DNA from: Nocardia jiangxiensis NBRC 101359
Lineage (GTDB): Bacteria > Actinomycetota > Actinomycetes > Mycobacteriales > Mycobacteriaceae
DNA length: 64,000 nucleotides
Reading direction: 5' to 3'
Assembly (NCBI RefSeq): GCF_000308615.1
Contig: NZ_BAGB01000075.1
Span: 1 to 64,000, forward strand
Position numbers and translations under genes: made by a program. Shown here piece after piece: positions 25,608 to 32,555 of the stretch; position 1 is the first letter of the stretch; every line of letters starts with the position of its first letter. The notes under the pieces are model-generated. The model saw only the letters and a list, made by a program, of their open reading frames with translations. It made no database searches and had not been told where the DNA came from.

Positions 25608-26528
25608 TCACGCGACCGGCTCGTAGGTCAGTTCCTTCGACCACGTCGGCTGCGGGCGCAGCAGCGCCTTGGGATAGTGCGAGGTCAGCTTCACCATGGC
25701 GTCGGCGAACAGGTGGTACGGGTGATCGCGATGCACGACCCAGTTGCTGTGCATCTTGACGAACTGGAACATCGGCAGCCGCCGCACGAACTCGCTGCGC
25801 TCGCCCACACTCGCGTACCGGCGCATCGCGCCGTACAGCTTCTCCTCGCTGACGCCCATCGCGACGATGTTGTCGCGCATCTTGTTCAGCAGCGGAATGT
25901 AACTCAGCGTGCCGACGATGAGCGAGGGCTTGCACCAGCCGCCGACCATATCGATCGCCAGCTTCCGGACCGGCGCGTGCCCGAGCAGATCCATGACCGC
26001 GTAATCGGTTGCCAGATGGCGTGATTCGTCGTTGTTGATCTTCTTGAACACCTCCTGCGCGATCGGATCGGTGACCTCGTCGGTGATGAATTTGATCAGC
26101 GCGCCGTCCAGGGCCACCTCGAGCATCGGGATCACGGTGCCCAGGAACGACAGCGACATGCCGTCGGAGTACTTGTCCAGGAAGTCGATCACGAGTTTGA
26201 CGTTGACGTTCGGCTCCGGAATCTCGTCACCGTCGAGCATGCCCCAGCGCCGCATCAGGGCCAGTTCGGCGTTGGCGTGGCGCTGCTCCTCGGCGTGGAA
26301 ATACCGGTAGATCTCCTTCAGCGTCTCGGTCGGGGCCTTCTTGGCCATGGCCGCGAAACCGCGTGCGCCGACGTTCTCGATCCACATCAGATCGGCCATG
26401 AAGGGCTTCAACCGGGCATGCAGATCAGGTTGGATCAGCTCGGCTCCCGGTGCGTCCCAATCGATATCGGCCAGTGCCCACTGCCGGGACTTGATCTTGG
26501 CCAGCATATCGTCGAAGTCGAAGGACAT
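25608..26528 (-). CDS. Ferritin-like diiron protein (putative oxygenase/hydroxylase component)
   Basis: 306 residues, all helical. Two carboxylate-bridged diiron motifs are seen: IYRYFHAEEQRHANAE (EExxH) and INNDESRHLATDY (DExxH), as in ferritin-like oxygenases such as AurF-type enzymes. An upstream Glu in MADLMWIENVGARGF probably completes the first ligand set. There is no signal peptide. The start ATG follows the SDR stop by one base (TGAGATG), so translation is coupled. In this operon it may act on the same lipophilic substrate as the monooxygenase. The reaction is unproven. Confidence 0.82.
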   Translation of the reverse strand: MSFDFDDMLAKIKSRQWALADIDWDAPGAELIQPDLHARLKPFMADLMWIENVGARGFAAMAKKAPTETLKEIYRYFHAEEQRHANAELALMRRWGMLDGDEIPEPNVNVKLVIDFLDKYSDGMSLSFLGTVIPMLEVALDGALIKFITDEVTDPIAQEVFKKINNDESRHLATDYAVMDLLGHAPVRKLAIDMVGGWCKPSLIVGTLSYIPLLNKMRDNIVAMGVSEEKLYGAMRRYASVGERSEFVRRLPMFQFVKMHSNWVVHRDHPYHLFADAMVKLTSHYPKALLRPQPTWSKELTYEPVA

Positions 26529-26529
26529 C

Positions 26530-27438
26530 TCAGACTCCTGTCTTCGTATCGTGTCCGTCCGCCGTCTCGATCGAATGCTGATCGTCGTGCGGCAGAAGAT
26601 GATTCAGCACGCCCAGGGCGTGTGCGTAGAGGGCCGGGAAGTGCCGCTTGAGATGCCAGATCACCTGGGCGTCCAACTGCGGCACCACGTACAACCGGCC
26701 CCGGTCGTTGGCGTCGAGGGTGGTGCGCGCCACCTGCTCCGGGGTGAAACCGGTCCAGCGCATGAGGGTTTCGGCCAGCTGCTGCGAGGCCGCGGTGATG
26801 CGGCCGTCCCGGGCGACGTTGGTGCGCACGAAGGTCGGGCACAGCACCGTCACCGCGACGCCGCTACCGGACAGTTCCGCGGCCATCGTCTCCGACAGCG
26901 ACATGACCGCGGCCTTGGACACGTTGTACGGGCCCATCGAGGGTGCGGCGGCGAATCCGGCCGCCGAGGCGACGTTGATGATGCCGCCGCGTCCGGCCGC
27001 GCGCAGCCTCGGGACGAAGATCTCGCTGCCGTGCACCACACCCCACATGTTGATGCCCAGCGCCCACTGCCAGTCCTCGAATCCGATCTCCCCCACGGGT
27101 TTTCCGCCGATGCCCACACCCGCGTTGTTGACCACCAGGGTGGGCGGGCCGCCGAAGATCAGCTCGGCGTGCATGGCCAGGCTCTCCACGTCCTCGCGCC
27201 GGGAGACGTCGCAGACGACCGCGTGCGCCGCGCTGCCGTGGATCCGCCGGATCATCCGGACCGTCTCCTGCGCACGGCCCTCATCGATGTCGGCGCACAC
27301 CACTTCGCCACCGCGAGCGGACAATTCGAGGGCGAAGGCGCGGCCGATACCGCTGCCCGCGCCGGTCACCACCGCCTTCGCGGCACGCGAGCGGCGGTCG
27401 CCGCCCAGGGCGGCCACCAGATCGTCGAGTATCCACAT
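26530..27438 (-). CDS. Short-chain dehydrogenase/reductase (SadH-like)
   Basis: 302 residues. Classical SDR marks: VVTGAGSGIGRAF (NAD(P) binding), CDVSRREDV, NNAGVGIGG, the catalytic Ser in VASAAGFAA, and YNVSKAAV (Tyr-x-x-x-Lys). The C-terminal ~60 residues extend beyond the catalytic core and contain VIWHLKRHFPALYAHAL, possibly a membrane-proximal helix, as in mycobacterial SadH-like enzymes. The ATG at 27438 is two bases after the hydrolase stop codon (TGAACATG), so it is chosen over a far-upstream in-frame start. It probably oxidises or reduces an alcohol or ketone intermediate of the operon's pathway. Confidence 0.9.
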   Translation of the reverse strand: MWILDDLVAALGGDRRSRAAKAVVTGAGSGIGRAFALELSARGGEVVCADIDEGRAQETVRMIRRIHGSAAHAVVCDVSRREDVESLAMHAELIFGGPPTLVVNNAGVGIGGKPVGEIGFEDWQWALGINMWGVVHGSEIFVPRLRAAGRGGIINVASAAGFAAAPSMGPYNVSKAAVMSLSETMAAELSGSGVAVTVLCPTFVRTNVARDGRITAASQQLAETLMRWTGFTPEQVARTTLDANDRGRLYVVPQLDAQVIWHLKRHFPALYAHALGVLNHLLPHDDQHSIETADGHDTKTGV

Positions 27439-27440
27439 GT

Positions 27441-28433
27441 TCAGCTCACCCGTTCCCGAACCGAGTTCTCCGCGAGTGCGGAGCGGACGAATTCCGCGAC
27501 GCGACGCAGCGCGGGCCCCGCTTCGGGGACCAGCAGCGGCAACGCCTGGAAGACATGAATGCGGCCCGGCCACAGCTCGAGCTCGCAGCGAACCCCTGCC
27601 GCGCAAGCCATCTCGTGCAGGTGCCGCGCGTCATCGGACAGCATTTCCTCCGCACCGGCCTGCACGAACAGCGGCGGCAGCGGGGTACCGGGCGCGATGT
27701 CCAGTCGCAGTCGCGGCGAGGCCGCGGACTGTCCGCGCGTGTACAGCTCCACGAGCCGACGACCGGCCCGTGCAGGCGCCATCGGATCCGGGCGCCGCCG
27801 ATCCTGCTGTTCGGCGAGCGTGAGCGTGAGATCCATCAGCGGCGAGAACATGAACGCTCCCGCGGGCTGCACGATGCCCGTGCGATCGTTGTGCAGCAAC
27901 AGATCCAGCGCGAGATGCCCGCCCGCGGAATCGCCGCCGATCACCAGATCACTTGCTAGGTAACCCTTTTCGAGCAGCCAGCGGTATCCGGCCGCGACGT
28001 CCTGGGCCGCCGCCGGGAACCGGTGTTCGGGCGCGAGCCGATAGTCGACGAGAAATACCGGCAGTCCGGTCGCCTTCGACAGCCGCGAGGCCAGCCCGCG
28101 GTGGGTGCGCGCCGAGCAGACGACGTACCCGCTGCCGTGGATGTAGTAGATCGCGCGCTCGCCGTGCTCCACTCCTGCGGCCCGCACCCATTCCCCGCGC
28201 AGGTCACCGGCGCGAACCTCGACCACCGAGGTCCCCGGCAGGGTCGGCCCGAATGCCGCCATCACCGCCGCGATCAGCCCGCGGCCCGCCCAGATCCCCG
28301 CCCGATTGGCCGGCAACAACCCGTTGACCTGCCGCAACCCGGCCACCGAGGCGGCCGCCGCGATCTGCGCCCGCACGGACGCGGACCGCGGCAGCCCGGC
28401 GCCAGAGGTCACCGTTGACCCTGTACTCGTCAT
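27441..28433 (-). CDS. Alpha/beta-hydrolase, hormone-sensitive lipase family (LipR-like)
   Basis: 330 residues. Oxyanion motif IHGSGYVV (HGGG variant), DYRLAPEHRFPAAAQDV, nucleophile elbow GGDSAGGHLALDLLL, the acid region (GAEEMLSDDARH) and the base in GRIHVFQ, all in the order of the HSL/acetyl-hydrolase family. It is the first gene of the operon. Its ATG at 28433 lies exactly six bases after a -10 box, implying a leaderless transcript, and the promoter carries a perfect palindrome. The likely role is ester or lactone hydrolysis following Baeyer-Villiger oxidation; the actual substrate is unknown. Confidence 0.9.
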   Translation of the reverse strand: MTSTGSTVTSGAGLPRSASVRAQIAAAASVAGLRQVNGLLPANRAGIWAGRGLIAAVMAAFGPTLPGTSVVEVRAGDLRGEWVRAAGVEHGERAIYYIHGSGYVVCSARTHRGLASRLSKATGLPVFLVDYRLAPEHRFPAAAQDVAAGYRWLLEKGYLASDLVIGGDSAGGHLALDLLLHNDRTGIVQPAGAFMFSPLMDLTLTLAEQQDRRRPDPMAPARAGRRLVELYTRGQSAASPRLRLDIAPGTPLPPLFVQAGAEEMLSDDARHLHEMACAAGVRCELELWPGRIHVFQALPLLVPEAGPALRRVAEFVRSALAENSVRERVS

Positions 28434-28439
28434 AGTCAG

Positions 28440-28478
28440 AGCATCACAGCGAATGTGCCAGTTGTCAATGGCACATTC
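28440..28478 (-). promoter_or_regulatory. Operon promoter with a perfect 10-8-10 inverted-repeat operator
   Basis: On the minus strand TTGACA (28468-28463), a 17-base spacer and GATGCT (28445-28440) precede the ATG by six bases. The -35 box is the exact centre of GAATGTGCCA-N8-TGGCACATTC (28451-28478). A dimeric regulator bound there would block RNA polymerase. The adjacent GntR remnant is the obvious former owner; the MerR protein downstream is an alternative. Confidence 0.75.
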
Positions 28479-28690
28479 ATTCCCGCCGTTTTCTGCTCCC
28501 GACGACCCCACCCGCAGCAGCGACACTCGTCTCCCCCACGGCCGAACGCGTGGCCGAGGCCCTGCGCGGCGCGGTGGCCGACTCACATCGGGAATGCGGC
28601 TGCGCGAACACGTTCTGTCCGACGTGCTGGACATCTCCCGAAACACCTTGCGCGAGGCGCTGTTCCAGCTCATCGCCGGTGCCGGAGCAC
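28468..28690 (+). pseudogene. GntR-family regulator remnant (frameshifted and truncated)
   Basis: One plus-strand frame reads SPTAERVAEALRGAVAD, the first helix of a FadR/FCD-type GntR domain. At about 28585 the match jumps to another frame, MRLREHVLSDVLDISRNTLR then EALFQLIAG, which is the recognition-helix part. After that, similarity stops and the sequence runs into the antisense end of the panE-like gene, so the ligand-binding domain is gone. An ATG at 28468 lies inside the operator palindrome. The remnant is divergent from the hydrolase operon, the usual position of its repressor. Confidence 0.65.
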
Positions 28691-28714
28691 GCGGTGCGGC
28701 GACGGACCGCGTGA

Positions 28715-29707
28715 TCAGCCGAGCATCGCGCGCAGTCGGCTCGGCGCGATGTCGCGGGGTTCGCGGCGGTCGCGGGCGTATTCGGTGACCAGGCGCTGGA
28801 GTAGATCGTTGATCGGCGTCGGCACCCCGTGCAGCCGTCCGAGCAGGGCGATCTCGCCGTTGAGGTAGTCGACCTCGGACGACCCGGTCACGCGGGCCAG
28901 GCTCTGCCACGTCGAGCCGCCGAGCCGGGGCACACCCTCGATCTGCTGCAACTGCATCCGATCACCCTGCACCACTGCACGTTCCGCCTCGTCGGCGTAG
29001 GGGATCCCGGCCGCGGCCAGGACCACCTCGCCCTCGGCTCGGGCTCCACTCCACAGGTCCTCGGCCGGTTCGCCGCTGTCGTCCAGCAGGGCCATCAGGG
29101 CGTTGCCCAGATTGTTGAGAAGTTTTCCGTACTTCCAGCGCATCACGTCCTCGACGACCGGGGCCAGGAAGGCGCTCGAGGCCAGATGCTTGCCGAATTC
29201 ACTTATCGTGGAATCACTTCCGTGCGGATAGCGGCCGAGCGTCAGGATGCCGCTCATGGGCGCGGTGTGCGAGACAACCACGCCCGGTTCCAGATGCGTC
29301 GCGGGCAGCCACACGCACATCCCGTAGACCGTGCGGAAGATCCGCTGCGCGACCCGTTCGTTCTCCACGCCGTTCTGGGCGCACACCAGCGCGAGCCGGT
29401 CCGCGGCGATCCCGCCACCGGCCACCGGCGCGGCGGCCCACTGCGTCAGCGCGGCCACGGTGTCCTGCGCTTTCACCGCGAGTACCAGCACGTCGTCGGC
29501 CCGCAACTCGCCGAGTTCGGCGGCATCGGTGACGGCGTGCACCGGCAACGTCTCGGCGCCCTCGACGGTGACCAGCCGCAACCCGCTGCCTCGCAGCGCC
29601 GCCAGATGCGCGCCGCGGGCGACCAGCACCACGTCGTTGCCGCCCTGAATCAGCCGCGCGCCGATGACACCGCCGACCGCACCCGCCCCGATGATGATGT
29701 ATCGCAT
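28715..29707 (-). CDS. PanE/ApbA-family 2-dehydropantoate 2-reductase-like protein
   Basis: 330 residues. N-terminal NADP-binding motif IIIGAGAVGGVIGARL, then LVLAVKAQDT, LVCAQNGVENER, and in the C-terminal helical domain RWKYGKLLNNLGNAL with the conserved Lys, plus SSEVDYLNGEIALLGR (Glu) and PTPINDLL. These are the conserved catalytic and substrate residues of ketopantoate reductases. Actinobacteria often encode several paralogues, and some reduce other 2-keto acids, so the pantothenate role is likely but not certain. A TAGCAT box seven bases before ATG suggests a leaderless message. Confidence 0.85.
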   Translation of the reverse strand: MRYIIIGAGAVGGVIGARLIQGGNDVVLVARGAHLAALRGSGLRLVTVEGAETLPVHAVTDAAELGELRADDVLVLAVKAQDTVAALTQWAAAPVAGGGIAADRLALVCAQNGVENERVAQRIFRTVYGMCVWLPATHLEPGVVVSHTAPMSGILTLGRYPHGSDSTISEFGKHLASSAFLAPVVEDVMRWKYGKLLNNLGNALMALLDDSGEPAEDLWSGARAEGEVVLAAAGIPYADEAERAVVQGDRMQLQQIEGVPRLGGSTWQSLARVTGSSEVDYLNGEIALLGRLHGVPTPINDLLQRLVTEYARDRREPRDIAPSRLRAMLG

Positions 29708-29714
29708 ACCGGCG

Positions 29715-29720
29715 ATGCTA
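29715..29720 (-). promoter_or_regulatory. -10 box TAGCAT upstream of the PanE-like gene
   Basis: On the minus strand TAGCAT is followed by seven bases and the ATG at 29707, and no ribosome binding site is present. Confidence 0.4.
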
Positions 29721-29785
29721 TGTGTGATCGGGCTCCGGGGCAGTCCAGGGCACACCGACCGAAGGTTCGCGTACGTCACCGTGGG

Positions 29786-30331
29786 CTATTCGCCCGAGCC
29801 ACTCTCGCGTTCATGTGGGGCGGTTTGTGTTCGGCGCAGCGATGTCCACGCCTCGAGATCGTCCTCGAGGACCGCGTTGAGGTTCCCCATGGTTTCGCGG
29901 GCGAGCATGCGACGGTCTTCCCCTTCGGCCAGGCGAAGTTCCGTGGTTCGCAGGAGGGCTTGGAGCTGGCCGAGGATCACGCTGCGCTGCACCCACATCT
30001 CGCGGTGCCGATACAGCCCGTCCCATGCGGCGAGCACTCCGATCGACGCGGCCAGGCCGGTGCTGGCCAGGCCCAGCCAGGGGGCGTGGAACACCGCCAC
30101 GGCCGCGCCGACCACGGCGATCAGGCCGTTCGCCACCGCGGTCCACACGACCACGCGTTTGGCCCGGGTCTTCACCACGACGCGGGAGCGGTGGTATTCG
30201 TTCCGATAGAACGTCAGGTAGTGGAGGGCGATCGCCATCGGGTCGGCCCCCTCGGGCGGGGAATCGGGGCTGTGCAGCCCGGAGGAGCGAGCTCTGCTCG
30301 GCTCGGGGGCGGGCCGACGAAGCTTGAGCAT
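29786..30331 (-). CDS. SLATT-domain (DUF4231) two-helix membrane protein
   Basis: 181 residues. After a ~30-residue Pro/Arg/Ser-rich start, HYLTFYRNEYHRSRVVVKTR leads into two membrane helices (about VVVWTAVANGLIAVVGAAVA and GLASTGLAASIGVLAAWDGL). A helical cytoplasmic tail follows (REMWVQRSVILGQLQALLRT). This is the pattern of SLATT domains, two-TM effectors found with nucleotide-signalled and other conflict systems, thought to act as pore-forming or membrane-perturbing effectors. Here no SLOG or SMODS partner is adjacent; instead it diverges from a toxin-antitoxin pair. The ATG at 30331 is preceded by AGGGAA. Confidence 0.75.
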   Translation of the reverse strand: MLKLRRPAPEPSRARSSGLHSPDSPPEGADPMAIALHYLTFYRNEYHRSRVVVKTRAKRVVVWTAVANGLIAVVGAAVAVFHAPWLGLASTGLAASIGVLAAWDGLYRHREMWVQRSVILGQLQALLRTTELRLAEGEDRRMLARETMGNLNAVLEDDLEAWTSLRRTQTAPHERESGSGE

Positions 30332-30394
30332 GTATTCCCTGTTCAGAGGAGTGAGACCGTACCATCGGGGTGGTTCAAGGTAGCATGCATGGTT

Positions 30395-30415
30395 GCATTC
30401 GAGTGGCATTCGGGT
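30395..30415 (+). promoter_or_regulatory. Direct repeats GCATTCGAGT / GCATTCGGGT in the toxin-antitoxin promoter region
   Basis: Two near-identical 10-mers (30395-30404 and 30406-30415) start 11 bases apart, one helical turn, in the divergent region between the SLATT gene and the antitoxin. This spacing suits two regulator subunits on one face of DNA, as expected for antitoxin autoregulation. Confidence 0.45.
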
Positions 30416-30478
30416 CTATTCTGATCGAGGAACAGACTCCCGGTGAGGCAGGCTCACCCATCCGAGGTTGTGAGGCCG

Positions 30479-30859
30479 ATGAGCGCACTCGACGAGGTCA
30501 TTGCCAGCCACGTGGAGACGTCCCGGCTGCCCACCTCCGAGCTCGCGCGTCAGCTCGTCCACAATCTGGGGCCCACGCTCGTCGCGCTGGTCGCCAACGT
30601 GCGCGATCGCAAACTGCCGTACAAGTGGTCGCAGACGGACGGGCCGCGCCCCCGCGATGCCGCACTCACCCGCCTGCAGGTGGCCCACCGCTGTTGGAGC
30701 ATTCTCGCCGCCCCCGAAGGCGCGGATGTGGCCCGAGCATGGTTCATCGGTGCGAATCCGCGTCTGGACGAGGACTCGCCGGCCATTGCGATCCGCGAAG
30801 GCCGCTATCGCGAAGTGATCACTGCCGCAGTCGCATTCGTGGACAACTCGGACAACTGA
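30479..30859 (+). CDS. Xre/MbcA/ParS-type antitoxin
   Basis: 126 residues. A central helix-turn-helix-like segment (LGPTLVALVANVRDRKLPYK) is followed by the C-terminal toxin-binding domain of MbcA/ParS/Xre antitoxins: LTRLQVAHRCWSILAAPEGA, ARAWFIGANPRLDEDSPA, IAIREGRYREVITAAVAFVD. That domain plugs the active site of its RES partner. The ATG at 30479 has TGAGG just upstream. The toxin follows 66 bases later in the same direction, the normal order for such pairs. Confidence 0.85.
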   Translation: MSALDEVIASHVETSRLPTSELARQLVHNLGPTLVALVANVRDRKLPYKWSQTDGPRPRDAALTRLQVAHRCWSILAAPEGADVARAWFIGANPRLDEDSPAIAIREGRYREVITAAVAFVDNSDN

Positions 30860-30925
30860 CCTGCACTCGGTTTCCCCCCTTCGCTACGATTCCCTGGACA
30901 GGACGGCTCGGACGAAGGGGGAATT

Positions 30926-31741
30926 GTGGTGTCCGTCAGCGATATCCGCTCCAGCGCCAACACCAGCCGCAGGTGCCCCAAAACCGGCCTCGCACTCGTT
31001 TCCGCCGCTCGCCGTGAGGTTTTCCGCCTCGCAAAGCCCATCTACGGCCCGCTCGATCCGATCACTCGCGGCGTATCCGCCTTCGAGGACCGCGAGGAAT
31101 GGAACAGATTCGACGTCGAAGGGCAACGGACCGTCTACGCGGCGAGCACCATGGAAGGCGCCTACGGTGAACTGCTGGCGCCACTGCGACCCAAACTGCC
31201 GACAGCGGCCAGCGCGTACTTCGACGACGTGCACCAGGACGACGAGCTCGAATCGCTGATCCGCGAGGAATGGCGAAGCTCCGGATACCGCCCGCCCGGC
31301 GAGGTCGACCTGACGTGGCTGGCCGAACTCAAACTCTATCGAATCACCTTGCCCGCCAGAGGCTGGCTCATCGATATCGAAGCCGCAGCGAGCCTTTCGG
31401 TCATCAGCACCGCCTACGCTCCCCGGGCTCTCATCGAACGCGGAATCACCGACATCACCGTCGCCGAATTACGCGGCCCCGCGCGCTGGCTCACCACCGC
31501 GATCGCGAGCCGCATCTGGCCGGTCACCCTCTACGACGGGACACTGTCCCACGGGGTGATGTACGGATCGCGATATGGCAGCGAATGGAGCTGTTGGGCC
31601 GTCTGGCTCCGGCGATCCAAGCGATCGCACCCGAAGGGCCTGGTCACCACCGCCGACAGCGGCACCGAAGTCCTGCAACCGGCACTCAACCCCCCGCTGC
31701 AGGCGGTCCTGTCGACCTACGGCCTGACCGGCGCCTGGTAG
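30926..31741 (+). CDS. RES-domain toxin (NAD+-degrading type)
   Basis: 271 residues. RES-fold landmarks: an Arg in EEWNRFDVEGQRTVYAAS (about residue 61), a Glu in EGAYGELLA (about 82) and a Ser in SHGVMYGSRYGSEWSCWAVW (about 215). These are the three residues the domain is named for. Characterised RES toxins such as MbcT of M. tuberculosis degrade NAD+ (phosphorolysis) and are neutralised by Xre antitoxins like the one upstream. It is longer than many RES toxins because of a ~45-residue N-terminal segment and a C-terminal extension. Start GTG 30926 has AAGGGGG five bases upstream; GTG 30929 is an alternative. A TACGAT box at about 30885 might give a separate promoter. Confidence 0.83.
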   Translation: MVSVSDIRSSANTSRRCPKTGLALVSAARREVFRLAKPIYGPLDPITRGVSAFEDREEWNRFDVEGQRTVYAASTMEGAYGELLAPLRPKLPTAASAYFDDVHQDDELESLIREEWRSSGYRPPGEVDLTWLAELKLYRITLPARGWLIDIEAAASLSVISTAYAPRALIERGITDITVAELRGPARWLTTAIASRIWPVTLYDGTLSHGVMYGSRYGSEWSCWAVWLRRSKRSHPKGLVTTADSGTEVLQPALNPPLQAVLSTYGLTGAW

Positions 31742-31766
31742 CGGCTCGCCGCGGCCGAGGAAACGC

Positions 31767-32555
31767 TCAACGACCGGTCCTCGGCGCATCGGCGATCCGC
31801 CGCAACTCGGCCAGGCCCTGGGCCAGATCCTCGTCGCCCGGTCCGGCGACCCCGGACAACCGGTCCTCGGCGAAGGCGGTCAGGCGGCGCAGCGCCTCGG
31901 TGGCGGGTTGTCCGGCGCGGTGGGCGTCGCTCAGGCGCATCCACCACAGGCCCGCCGCGATCTCACCCGTGCGCCCGGCCGCCGGGCGGGGCAGATATCC
32001 GGCCGCATCATCGGTGACCGCGGCCCAGACATAGCCCACCACAACGGAATCCAGCCGGACCGGCAGATATCGGACCGGAGCGTCGGTCTCGGACGCGTAG
32101 TTCTCCAGCGGGGCGCTCACCAGCGGACCCCAGCCCTGCTCGCGGTCCACCGGTGTGCCGTCGGGATAGGTGCCGTCCTGGATCAGCGGGCCCTCGCCCA
32201 GCGGCGGTCCGTCCGGATTGAGCTGCTCCCACAGCCAGGCCAGGCTCGGCGATTCGACGGGACTGCTCTGCGCCGGAACGGTTCCGGCGACCGCGTCCTC
32301 GGGTGCGCCGATCCATCGCTCGATCGCGGCACGCGCGGTCAGCCCGGCCGCTGCCGACTCGTTCAGTCTCGCCTCCCAGGCGATCAGGCAGTCCAGATCG
32401 TCACCGGCCACGGCCAGCCGACGCTCGAAACCCGCGGCATGCTGGTCCGGGGACGCCCATACGCAGCCGATCACCTCACCGCGCCGGTGTACCGGCAGAT
32501 AGACCACGGGTCGCCGCGTCCAGTGGTGGTAGCCGGGGGGTGTGCTGCTGGTCAT
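31767..32555 (-). CDS. Internally duplicated protein translationally coupled to the giant effector gene (immunity or chaperone candidate)
   Basis: 262 residues starting MTSSTPPGYHHW. The ATG at 32555-32553 overlaps the giant gene's TGA (32554-32552) as ATGA, so it is translated by ribosomes finishing that gene. There is no signal peptide or membrane segment. It consists of two similar halves: VVYLPVHRRGEVIGCVWAS at residues 17-35 recurs as VRYLPVRLDSVVVGYVWAA at 161-179. Each is followed by DDxxAGx-type residues and a helix (LNESAAAGLTARAAIERW near 64-81; LSDAHRAGQPATEALRRL near 208-225). I do not recognise the family. The position directly after a polymorphic-toxin-like gene suggests an immunity protein; a secretion chaperone is the main alternative. 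Confidence 0.85.
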   Translation of the reverse strand: MTSSTPPGYHHWTRRPVVYLPVHRRGEVIGCVWASPDQHAAGFERRLAVAGDDLDCLIAWEARLNESAAAGLTARAAIERWIGAPEDAVAGTVPAQSSPVESPSLAWLWEQLNPDGPPLGEGPLIQDGTYPDGTPVDREQGWGPLVSAPLENYASETDAPVRYLPVRLDSVVVGYVWAAVTDDAAGYLPRPAAGRTGEIAAGLWWMRLSDAHRAGQPATEALRRLTAFAEDRLSGVAGPGDEDLAQGLAELRRIADAPRTGR

